Shown one piece after another: positions 42,601 through 53,100 of a stretch of 64,000 bases of DNA. The first letter of the stretch is position 1. Each line of letters begins with the position of its first letter. The notes beneath the pieces were generated by a model. It was given only the letters and a program-made list of their open reading frames with translations, was not told the DNA's origin and ran no database searches. The translations under genes were made by a program, and so were the position numbers. Source of the DNA: Rhynchopus euleeides (lineage: Eukaryota; Euglenozoa; Diplonemea; Diplonemida; Diplonemidae); NCBI GenBank assembly GCA_963210315.1, contig OY723291.1, forward strand, positions 2,046,001 through 2,110,000. The letters are read 5' to 3'.

Positions 42601-44033
42601 TTCTTCCGGGGGGCTTCGCCCCCCGGACCCCCCACGCCCCCCGCCCCCCCCCCCCCCCCCACCTCCCTCCCGGCCGGGGGCCGGTACGGTCGGTTGCGGT
42701 AGCAGCCGTACCCCACACAGGTTCGAGTGGTTTGCCATGGTCCTGCTCACGACGACCTGCAGGTCACCCGTTCCTGTCGTGCACGTGCAGGCAGTGCCAG
42801 GAGGTGGTGGCCTCGTCAATCTGGCAGGGTTTGAGTTTACCGGGGCGAGGCACTCCACTCTGGGTCTGCTGTTTGTGATGTAACAAGCAGGTCTGGCGGG
42901 GTGTTCAGGGTTCGGAGTGGCCCTCCTCGTTGGCATCCGTGCAGCAGCGCTATCGCGTCCCGGAATGCCCCGTGTCACACCGGTGGGAACAGGGGCCAGC
43001 ACCGCCATCTCGAGGAGGACCCGGGCCGTTCTTTGGATTCTTCACAGTCGCAGCCTCCGGCTTGTCGTTGTCCGTCAGCGTAGCGCCCACCCAGCCTGCA
43101 GAGATCTTGCACCGTCTTCAACAGCAATTTTTGACCCGACAATTTTTGGGGCATTTTTTCACCAAAAAAAAATCACTCTGCGCGCCAAGTCGAAGACTTG
43201 TTTGGGGACTTTTGGTGTCCCCAATTTTTCAATTTTCGAAAAATAAGCTCACTTTGCTAAACTGGACCCAACTCCCCACACTCTTTTTTAAGCGAAAAAC
43301 AGCAAATTTCGGCCGATTTTTTCTCATTTTTTCTCATTTTTTTTCACCGACTTTTCCATACCCCCAATGTCATGCCTTCTGGCTGAGGTTAGTCGGGTCC
43401 CCCGGTGTGGGTTGAAACAGGAATCATTTTTGAACTTGGATAACTCAGCATTATTGACTGCTCCACATCAAAAAGGTTGCAGTTGAAGAGGGCTTCGATT
43501 CGCTCTGGTAATTTACCACACTGATCTAACTCCCGGAAATACAAGGGCCCACAACTCGTGCAATCCCTGTGGATTTGTTGACCTCTGTCATTGCTCACCA
43601 ACTTCGGAAATGGCGGAGTGCCCTTGGATTCATGCGTGAGTCAGTGTCGCTCTCTCTCTCTCTCGGCAGACGACCACTTCTGCAACAGTTGTAAGGACGA
43701 CCACTGCTGCAACAATAAAGGCCGTTCCTCGGCAACAGTGTGGTGAAACCCTGTTGTGTGGGGACAAGGAGGCGTGTACGTTTGGCATTGGGTCACCCCG
43801 GTGGCCCTCAAGGAGGTCGTCCTCCCATCCTGACACACCTTTCCCAAGAATCTCGTATGTGTGTAGAGGCAGTAGAGCCTCTATCGACCTTCGGCTCTTT
43901 GTGTCAAGCACCTGGGTTGTTCCCAGGCTTGCGTTTCTGCACGTCAGAGAAGCCCCCCGTTTTTTCTTTCCAACCCGTTTGATTCATACTGATCTGTCCG
44001 TCGTGATGTAGTGTCCGTTCGCGTTTTATTGGA
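42601..44033. other. No gene seen
   Basis: Begins with a C run (42643-42660). A fragment CTAAACTGGACCCAACTCCC (43256-43275) recurs at 57955-57974 with further shared bases. CT repeats near 43651-43664. No coding region supported. Confidence 0.5.
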
Positions 44034-44035
44034 TA

Positions 44036-44348
44036 CCGTATACGTAAATATTTTGGAACGTAAATATTTTGGAACGCTGGTGGGTTGGCGTTCCAGATTT
44101 TTTTCGTTCCATAATATTTACAGGGCTTTCTGCGACTCGGGGACTTGGACCAGGTGATCGGACGGCGTACAGAGTCCCTGACGGGACCTACTCGTGCACT
44201 TTTCGCGCGATTCCTGACGCAAGCCGTCCTCACCACCGAGTCCCCAACTGGCCCTGCAAATATTTTGGAACGTAAATATTATGGAACGGACCGGCCAAAA
44301 ATGGGCCCGTTCCATAATATTTACGTTCCATAATATTTACGTATACGG
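44036..44348. mobile_element. TA-flanked inverted-repeat miniature element, copy 1
   Basis: 313 bp with ends CCGTATACGTAAATATT and its complement, flanked by TA (44034-44035, 44349-44350). Both ends contain reiterated AACGTAAATATTWTGG motifs. The core (44098-44255) is nearly identical to copy 2 at 46374-46718. Confidence 0.88.
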
Positions 44349-44350
44349 TA

Positions 44351-44717
44351 ATTTTCACTGTCACAAGAGCGCCTTTCGCACCGGTGTTCTGCCGATGCAG
44401 GTGTTTCATGACAAGGGAATTCTCAAACTCCGAGCCATTCCACAGTGTCCTTTCTTATCACCTCCCCTTTGCGTGCTTATTGGTTCTTCTTATTTGCCCC
44501 CGATGTTTTCCCACACTCCCTCTCACTGCGTGCTCCGGAAAGATACCCTGCCGTCGATCATCATTTTCCCTCACACAGTTTCCACACGATACTCCTCCAT
44601 CTCGTTTCGAGGTTTCGCTACGCACTATAATTGTTTTATCTTACTCCACCAAAATTTTCGTTACTCCTATTAATCTCCTACACCCCCACTTTTTTCTACT
44701 CCTCCCCCACTTTTTTT
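44351..44717. other. No gene seen
   Basis: CT-rich stretch between two elements; frames of 60-130 codons overlap without domain content. Confidence 0.5.
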
Positions 44718-46036
44718 GACTGTAAAAAAAATTCGTCTCCGGGATTTTTTTTGAGAGGGTGCAGGAAACTTATTCACAGGGTGCAGGAAACATATTTTCC
44801 ACTCAGACTCGTCTTTGTCAGAGGCACACCCTGGGACCCACTACCCCCCATCCAGGCCAAATAGCACCTAGTTACCACTACTGCCTATAAAGTGATTTTC
44901 ACGGTCCTGGGCACGACCTTAAACTACCTAAGACCTAGGGAAGTCGTAAAACTCAACCCCACACCCCGAGGGCTCCCCCAGGCTGGTCCGCCTGGGCAAC
45001 GGGGTCCCAGTGCATAGCACGGAGCACTGGGACAAAAGAGGGTCCGCCTTTTTCCGTCAACTCTGACATGGGGAGGGACAGCTGGAGCCACTGGCGGGGT
45101 GCTGTGTTGACTTCAGGGGGCTCCCAACGTGCTTCGGCACACCGGGTTCTTGGCCTGCGGCGGCATGGTAGTCGGTCAGAGAGGCCAGCGCTTGGTCGGG
45201 GACTACTCAGAGAGGGCGTGTGCGGACTTCAGGGGGCTCCCAACGTGCATCTGCACACCGGGTTCTTGGCCTGCGGACGTAGATTGCCTAAAGGTTTAGA
45301 AACCGGCCGAGCCCGTGGGGGTGACGAACGTACTGCCGGCCCGGGATTGTCAAGGTTCTTTCCCCAGATGGCTCACCAGTACCACCAAACCACACGGAGA
45401 GCAAAACCGCCGGGGAGGGGGTGGGGGAAGGTGGGAAGGGCGGCATGCCGAACTACAGCAAGGATGGCCAACAATGCGATCACTGCAAACAAGGCATGGG
45501 ACACAAGAGGGAAAAAAAAAAAGGGCTTCGGCCCGACCTCCCAGCACCCCCCCCCCCCATCCCAGCCCCACGTCACTTACCACAGGCCGCCAGGCGCGTC
45601 AGCGTCGGCGACCGCCCGCCCCCAGTCTGAGAGGCATCAGCCGAATCTCGGTGGAGGCGGGCACAAAACAAAAGGGAGAGTCGTCACTGTGCATATCAGC
45701 ACGGTCCCGCCCTCTGTGCCAGACCAACACACCACCAAAGGAAAAGAGGAAGAGGCGACGTAAGGCAATGCCTCCGTGCGGCCAGGAGAACACGAAATAG
45801 CGACCCCCTCAACGGGGAATGCTACGAGCACGGCCAAAAATCGTTCAAAATCGTTCAAAAAATTCGTCTCCGGGATTTTTTTTGAGAGGGTGCAGGAAAC
45901 TTATTCACAGGGTGCAGGAAACATATTTTCCACTCAGACTCGTCTTTGTCAGAGGCACACCCTGGGACCCACTACCCCCCATCCAGGCCAAATAGCACCT
46001 AGTTACCACTACTGCCTATAAAGTGATTTTCACTGT
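44718..46036. mobile_element. Direct-repeat composite element (TRIM-like candidate)
   Basis: A 177-bp direct repeat (44725-44902 and 45857-46033, essentially identical, from AAATTCGTCTCCGGG to GTGATTTTCAC) brackets about 950 bp. ACTGT occurs just outside on both sides (44718-44722 and 46032-46036), a possible 5-bp target duplication. The interior has hairpin-forming segments at 44983-45032 and an internal duplication of GGGGGCTCCCAACGTGC (45115-45165 and 45231-45277). No coding capacity or TG...CA ends are seen. It could be a miniature terminal-repeat retrotransposon or a simple segmental duplication. Confidence 0.55.
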
Positions 46037-46092
46037 TTTTTTCGACTGGGGGGTATTCTCGACCCGGGCGGAGTAACTCAAATTGTGGTGTT

Positions 46093-46200
46093 GGGGGCCT
46101 TCGCTACCAAGTGTGACTGAGTGAGAAAAAGTGAGCCACGGCCACTTCCCCTCACTGACTGACGAGCTGTGACGAGCAGTGACTGGTAGCGAAGGCCCCC
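46093..46200. mobile_element. Miniature inverted-repeat element (GGGGGCC family), copy B
   Basis: 108 bp, ends GGGGGCCTTCGCTACCA and complement. Flanked by GTT on both sides (46090-46092, 46201-46203), a perfect 3-bp duplication. Inverse orientation to copy A. Confidence 0.88.
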
Positions 46201-46219
46201 GTTGTAAGATAAAATCACG

Positions 46220-46346
46220 AATTACACTCCACAGTAGCCATTTTTGTACTCTCGTATGGGTTTTTTTGCACTCGTCGCCTTCGGCGACTCGTGCAAAAAA
46301 ATCCCAAACTCGAGTAAAAAAATGGCTACTTTAGTGTCGTGTAATT
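46220..46346. repeat. Foldback repeat
   Basis: A 127-bp imperfect palindrome: AATTACAC ... AGTAGCCATTTTT on the left and AAAAAATGGCTACT ... GTGTAATT on the right, with a central GCACTCGTCGCC/GGCGACTCGTGC hairpin around TTCG. Probably another miniature inverted-repeat element. Confidence 0.8.
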
Positions 46347-46373
46347 ATTTCGTCGTGTCATTATTTATTAATA

Positions 46374-46718
46374 CCGCATACGTAAATATTTTGGAACGTA
46401 AATATTATGGAACGTAAATATTATGGAACGTAAATATTTTGGAACGCTGGTGGGTTGGCGTTCCAGATTTTTTTCGTTCCATAATATTTACAGGGCTTTC
46501 TGCGACTCGGGGACTTGGACCAGGTGATCGGACGGCATGCAGAGTCCCTGACGGGACCTACTCGTGCACTTTTCGCGCGATTCCTGACGCAAGCCGTCCT
46601 CACCACCGAGTCCCCAACTGGCCATGTAAATATTTTGGAACGTAAATATTATGGAACGGACCGGCCAAAAATGGGCCCGTTCCATAATATTTACGTTCCA
46701 TAATATTTACGTATACGG
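46374..46718. mobile_element. TA-flanked inverted-repeat miniature element, copy 2
   Basis: 345 bp, same family as 44036-44348 and in the same orientation, flanked by TA (46372-46373, 46719-46720). Its left end carries two additional units of the AACGTAAATATTATGG motif compared with copy 1. Confidence 0.88.
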
Positions 46719-46729
46719 TAACTAGTATC

Positions 46730-46825
46730 GGGGGCCTTCGTTCAGAAACACAGGAAAGTGAGCCGCCAACAGCCATCACACAAAAAGGAGACAAACTGAC
46801 ACAGTTTGACACAACGAAGGCCCCC
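46730..46825. mobile_element. Miniature inverted-repeat element (GGGGGCC family), copy C
   Basis: 96 bp, ends GGGGGCCTTCGTT and AACGAAGGCCCCC, interior unlike copies A and B. It begins 11 bases after the previous element. Flanks ATC and ATT. Confidence 0.8.
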
Positions 46826-48017
46826 ATTTCGTATTCTTGCTCTTCGGACTCCACTCAAGGGTTTCTCTTTTCTGAGACCACGCGTTGTATTTGAGGCGGT
46901 CGAAGTGATGCGAACATCCCCTTCGCGAAATACAGCCCCCTTTCCCTTTCCAATTGCAACTTGAGGCTTCGGGATCATATTTCAGGAGGGAGTAACAGAA
47001 ACGTTCCTTTGTGAATGGAAATGCGTCCGGGGCGTGCGGAGGATGCGACTTCGCCAAGGAGCAGTCCTGCTCGTGATCTGGTGATGACACCTTTGTTCAT
47101 TACGGCATTTGCGCACTGAACGGCACTGCCGGAACCACACCATCTTTGTTTGGCAACTCACACCAATATCCAGACTGTTCTGATCAACATTACTGTTGAG
47201 CAGGTGGCGTTGTTACATTTGAAACACGTGTTGGTGTGTTCCCTTTCAGGATAGCCCCACAGACTGCACCCACTTCATTGGCACCGGGCGATGGTGTCCC
47301 CTGGGACGGATCGAAGCGTCCATGTTTTGTAAAATATTAGCAATCGCCTTGGTCTTCATGGCGCGGATCAGTGTGATTTTGTCCTGGTGAGCCCTTGTTT
47401 CAGACACATCCCATTCTCCAGAGGAGTAAGAGGCAGCCATGGACCCAACTCGCTAATCCTGTGCTGCTGCTTTGTGCAGCAAGCAAGTATGTATGGAATC
47501 GAAAACTGGTATGGCTGAAACCCACTTTTTCGGTGACCCAAAAAGTACCTAAGAAGTACCCAAATTTGACTTTTTTTACTAGTAAGGGGGGGTGTCAAAA
47601 CTTATTTTCTGCCGGTTTCAGTCTGGATTTGTGGTCAGAGGCACCCCATGGCCAAAATGACCCCACCACGATCCGCACAGATCCCAAACGTTCAAAAGAA
47701 CGGGGTTATGGAAAATTCGTGAGGGGGGTCCCGCTGGGTGGGTGGGTGGCTGGGGTGGGGGCCTGCCGGGTGGCGACCTCACACACCCTGCACCTGCACC
47801 GCCATCCTATACTGTCCTGCCTTCCCTACTGTCCCGCCAGCCTATGCTGTACCGCCAATCCTGTTGTTCGAGCATGCCGCAGTACACGGCTCTCTCGCCT
47901 CTGCCACATGTGGCCAACAGCACAGTGTGTCGGCTTGCGACCTGCACTGCCACCTGCACCTGCGACCTGATGGATTCCAGTGCAGTGAAGACGAAGTCCG
48001 TGTGTGCAGCCGCCAAC
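46826..48017. other. No gene seen
   Basis: A segment at 47525-47690 (CGGTGACCCAAAAAGTACC, GAAGTACCCAAATTTGAC, AAAATGACCCCACCACGATCCGC) recurs in rearranged order at 58072-58245. No gene supported. Confidence 0.5.
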
Positions 48018-48229
48018 TATACGGTGGACTCCAGCCACCCTAGCGGGAGTCTGGGAGCGGGAGTCTGAGAGGGTGTCTTTTTCTGCAGTATGTACTGGAG
48101 ACTCCCGCTAGCGGGAGTCTATTTTCCAGCTAATTTAGGCTAAAGACTCCCGCTAGCGGGAGTCCGAGACTCCCGCTAGTTGAGACTCCCGAAAAGGGTT
48201 ACCCTACCCCCGCTGGAGTCCACCGTATA
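48018..48229. repeat. Palindromic foldback with reiterated GACTCCCGCTAGCGGGAGTC
   Basis: Outer inverted repeats TATACGGTGGACTCCAG (48018-48034) and its complement (48213-48229) enclose two complete copies of the perfect 20-bp palindrome and several half copies. Probably a foldback transposable element. Confidence 0.8.
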
Positions 48230-49910
48230 TGCGGCACATGACCCTGCCTTCGCCGCATTCATCGCGAGAGAATGTCCGCATGTAATTAAGGTGTCTGGGC
48301 TACTGTGGCAAAAAGCTTCGAACGGCCGCTTCTGCACCACTGCGGCCGCCTGTTGGTCCCTCTCGCAGCTCGTTGACGGCGACGATAACGTCCTCGATTT
48401 CCTCCTGCGCATCCTTCTTTCGTGAAGTTGCAAATAGGGATACGAAGACGTACGAGGCTGTGATGGAGTTGGAGGGGGACCGCGAGACTGTGCGGAGGAT
48501 GGGAATCTGCTTCGCGCACCTCGTGTACCCCTGCATTCTGTTTGTGTCACGGTTCTCGAAGAGCGAGGCCCAGGCAAGTGACACTTGCCAGCTCGGGTTC
48601 TCCTCGGAGTTGTTCCGCTTCCTCGCCTGGCGCTTGTGGCAAGCGGAGGCGAATGCAGAGGATGGGTACCTCCAGAGCTGGAGAGATCACCAGGAAGACT
48701 GCTTCGGCCAGTCCCTGTGCCTCTCGTTCGAGTCTGCAACGTGCACACTGAAGGGCAGTGTTCCCGAGGAACTGGCGATGACTATGGAAAATGCATACAA
48801 TTGCTTGCACTGTAAATTTTGACGATCCTCCTCGCCGCACAGGTGTCAGAGGAACAGTTGAACGAGGTTGTCCCCACTCTTCTCGCTGAATCTGGTGTCG
48901 CCAAATACTATGGTGCCCACCACGATATTCTTCCTTCTTTGAGGTGTTGACGCTTCCACCACGTGCGAGGAGAGGGAAGATTGGAAAACAATTGTCGGTC
49001 GGGGGCTGGTAAACTTAAAAGCCAAGTGGACAAGGACAACCAGAAAACAATAAGAGGACGGCAGCCACACACACAGAACTGTCCATACGTAACAAATGAT
49101 CCGTCGCACCTGCCGACTCAACGGCCCAAGGTTAGCGGCATCGGCCGAAGTCGGACGGTGGGTGGACTTCTCACCAGGGTTCGACCCTCTGCCCCAAGGT
49201 GGACAAGGCCGACGCTGAGAAGTTTCTCCGCACATCCATCCACCGTTTTGCTTCCGGTTGCTACTCCGAGTACAAGAGATACTCCCAGTCCACGGAAGGG
49301 ATGGCTGCAGAGAGAACAGGCGCACTGGGACCTGCGGTCCTGGAAGGGGTCTGCGGCAGGATGCGGAGGGTGTTGATGATGAATGGGGGGGGTCGCTATC
49401 CGGGATGGTGTCCTCCGCGCCAAGCTCTGTTGCATGCAGCATTGGGTTGATGTCACCTCTCCAGGTGTCACAGAGGCCCAGATCTCTTCTCTGGGGGGAA
49501 AGCAGGAGGCGGTGCAGGAGAGGAAGCTCCGTATTGGCAAGCTGCGACTTGCGGAACTCGAAGTCGCGAGGATCGCAGACAATAACGCATCTGAACGCAA
49601 GCGCAAGCGGACTGCCTTGATTGACAGTATTTGCATTGTATTCCACTGTGATGTGTCGTGGTTAAAGGGGGTGTTGGTGCAGCAAGCCCTGGCACGCGGG
49701 ATCCTCAACTGCCAGAGTAAAAACAAACCCGCTATTCTTGAACTCATTGAGAGTATGGACCGGTGTTTTACTCTGTCGGAACTGAGGGAATATGCGGAGG
49801 CGAGGGAACTCGTAGTCCGCCCAGAGTGGAGTCAGGAAGGGTTACTCCCGAAGCTTCAGGACCACGACACGGAACACATCGAGATTCCAGCGGTTGAAGA
49901 AGGAGAGTAG
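48230..49910 (+). pseudogene. Decayed gene or retrogene of unknown family
   Basis: I do not recognise the protein. Several + strand segments have the codon bias of real genes but lie in different frames. First comes FAAFIARECPHVIKVSGLL... (48250-48415). A shift near 48415-48425 leads to REVANRDTKTYEAVMELEGD... (to 48822). After a stop comes VSEEQLNEVVPTLLAESG (48842-48950). Then VDKADAEKFLRTSIHRFAS (49199-49385), and, beyond a run of eight G residues (49384-49391), another frame through GVLRAKLCCMQHWVD to EHIEIPAVEEGE (stop 49908-49910). Some breaks could be introns, but no GTATG donor fits them. Its 5' side is cut by the palindromic repeat at 48018-48229. Either a pseudogene, or a real gene with sequence errors at homopolymers. 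Confidence 0.4.
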
Positions 49911-50142
49911 AGCGTAGACGGTCCAGAGGCTGGAGTAAGCCAGTAGAGCCGTAGAGAGAGTGCGGGTGCCACAGCCCCAAAACCCCCCACCCCCTCCCCT
50001 CACTTCCTGCCTGCAGGTCCCTTTTTGTTGTAACCCTCAACCAGCAAAGTGCCCCTGAACTGATCTCCCACTCCTCTCCTCCCAGCATTCACAGGCACAA
50101 CTGCCTGAACCAGACCCGCATTTCACGGGTGAAGTTTGTCAC
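49911..50142. other. Spacer between decayed gene and satellite
   Basis: C-rich, no feature recognised. Confidence 0.4.
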
Positions 50143-53100
50143 CTAGGAGGGTGTATGATTTTCCGGATTTTCCTGTTTTTTCCCGATTTTCCGAAAAATT
50201 TGCCACTGGTTGACACAAGGGCGAATTTCGAGAAAAATCCGAAAATCAGGAAAAATCAGGTTTTTTTCGGATTTCCGGGATGGTCACCATACACCCTCCG
50301 GAAAAAAATCCGAAATTTTTGGGTCGAAAAATTTTTTTTTTTCTGACCCGAAAATCTGTGTCTGCGGACTGCCACACTGTGAAAAATCGGAAAATTTCCG
50401 AAAAAAGTCGAAAATTTTGGCCTTTCCTGGCCTATGTGGTCCCAAAGGGCCCGGGTTGCCCGGATTTTCACCCAAAAACACCCCAAAAATTTTTCCGCCA
50501 TATCACCCCCCAGACACTAGGAGGGTGTATGATTTTCCGGATTTTCCTGTTTTTTCCCGATTTTCCGAAAAATTTGCCACTGGTTGACACAAGGGCGAAT
50601 TTCGAGAAAAATCCGAAAATCAGGAAAAATCAGGTTTTTTTCGGATTTCCGGGATGGTCACCATACACCCTCCAGAAAAAAATCCGAAATTTTTGGGTCG
50701 AAAAAATTTTTTTTTTTCTGACCCGAAAATCTGTGTCTGCGGACTGCCACACTGTGAAAAATCGGAAAATTTCCGAAAAAAGTCGAAAATTTTGGCCTTT
50801 CCTGGCCTATGTGGTCCCAAAGGGCCCGGGTTGCCCGGATTTTCACCCAAAAACACCCCAAAAATTTTTCCGCCATATCACCCCCCAGACACTAGGAGGG
50901 TGTATGATTTTCCGGATTTTCCTGTTTTTTCCCGATTTTCCGAAAAATTTGCCACTGGTTGACACAAGGGCGAATTTCGAGAAAAATCCGAAAATCAGGA
51001 AAAATCAGGTTTTTTTCGGATTTCCGGGATGGTCACCATACACCCTCCGGAAAAAAATCCGAAATTTTTGGGTCGAAAATTTTTTTTTTTTTCTGACCCG
51101 AAAATCTGTGTCTGCGGACTGCCACACTGTGAAAAATCGGAAAATTTCCGAAAAAAGTCGAAAATTTTGGCCTTTCCTGGCCTATGTGGTCCCAAAGGGC
51201 CCGGGTTGCCCGGATTTTCACCCAAAAACACCCCAAAAATTTTTCCGCCATATCACCCCCCAGACACTAGGAGGGTGTATGATTTTCCGGATTTTCCTGT
51301 TTTTTCCCGATTTTCCGAAAAATTTGCCACTGGTTGACACAAGGGCGAATTTCGAGAAAAATCCGAAAATCAGGAAAAATCAGGTTTTTTTCGGATTTCC
51401 GGGATGGTCACCATACACCCTCCGGAAAAAAATCCGAAATTTTTGGGTCGAAAATTTTTTTTTTTTTCTGACCCGAAAATCTGTGTCTGCGGACTGCCAC
51501 ACTGTGAAAAATCGGAAAATTTCCGAAAAAAGTCGAAAATTTTGGCCTTTCCTGGCCTATGTGGTCCCAAAGGGCCCGGGTTGCCCGGATTTTCACCCAA
51601 AAACACCCCAAAAATTTTTCCGCCATATCACCCCCCAGACACTAGGAGGGTGTATGATTTTCCGGATTTTCCTGTTTTTTCCCGATTTTCCGAAAAATTT
51701 GCCACTGGTTGACACAAGGGCGAATTTCGAGAAAAATCCGAAAATCAGGAAAAATCAGGTTTTTTTCGGATTTCCGGGATGGTCACCATACACCCTCCGG
51801 AAAAAAATCCGAAATTTTTGGGTCGAAAATTTTTTTTTTTTTCTGACCCGAAAATCTGTGTCTGCGGACTGCCACACTGTGAAAAATCGGAAAATTTCCG
51901 AAAAAAGTCGAAAATTTTGGCCTTTCCTGGCCTATGTGGTCCCAAAGGGCCCGGGTTGCCCGGATTTTCACCCAAAAACACCCCAAAAATTTTTCCGCCA
52001 TATCACCCCCCAGACACTAGGAGGGTGTATGATTTTCCGGATTTTCCTGTTTTTTCCCGATTTTCCGAAAAATTTGCCACTGGTTGACACAAGGGCGAAT
52101 TTCGAGAAAAATCCGAAAATCAGGAAAAATCAGGTTTTTTTCGGATTTCCGGGATGGTCACCATACACCCTCCGGAAAAAAATCCGAAATTTTTGGGTCG
52201 AAAAATTTTTTTTTTTTCTGACCCGAAAATCTGTGTCTGCGGACTGCCACACTGTGAAAAATCGGAAAATTTCCGAAAAAAGTCGAAAATTTTGGCCTTT
52301 CCTGGCCTATGTGGTCCCAAAGGGCCCGGGTTGCCCGGATTTTCACCCAAAAACACCCCAAAAATTTTTCCGCCATATCACCCCCCAGACACTAGGAGGG
52401 TGTATGATTTTCCGGATTTTCCTGTTTTTTCCCGATTTTCCGAAAAATTTGCCACTGGTTGACACAAGGGCGAATTTCGAGAAAAATCCGAAAATCAGGA
52501 AAAATCAGGTTTTTTTCGGATTTCCGGGATGGTCACCATACACCCTCCGGAAAAAAATCCGAAATTTTTGGGTCGAAAATTTTTTTTTTTTTCTGACCCG
52601 AAAATCTGTGTCTGCGGACTGCCACACTGTGAAAAATCGGAAAATTTCCGAAAAAAGTCGAAAATTTTGGCCTTTCCTGGCCTATGTGGTCCCAAAGGGC
52701 CCGGGTTGCCCGGATTTTCACCCAAAAACACCCCAAAAATTTTTCCGCCATATCACCCCCCAGACACTAGGAGGGTGTATGATTTTCCGGATTTTCCTGT
52801 TTTTTCCCGATTTTCCGAAAAATTTGCCACTGGTTGACACAAGGGCGAATTTCGAGAAAAATCCGAAAATCAGGAAAAATCAGGTTTTTTTCGGATTTCC
52901 GGGATGGTCACCATACACCCTCCGGAAAAAAATCCGAAATTTTTGGGTCGAAAATTTTTTTTTTTTTCTGACCCGAAAATCTGTGTCTGCGGACTGCCAC
53001 ACTGTGAAAAATCGGAAAATTTCCGAAAAAAGTCGAAAATTTTGGCCTTTCCTGGCCTATGTGGTCCCAAAGGGCCCGGGTTGCCCGGATTTTCACCCAA

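Noticed and set aside
49165-49200. tRNA-like T-arm (CAGGGTTCGACCCTCTG)
   Set aside because: No matching acceptor stem, anticodon arm or A box upstream; it lies beside coding-like sequence.
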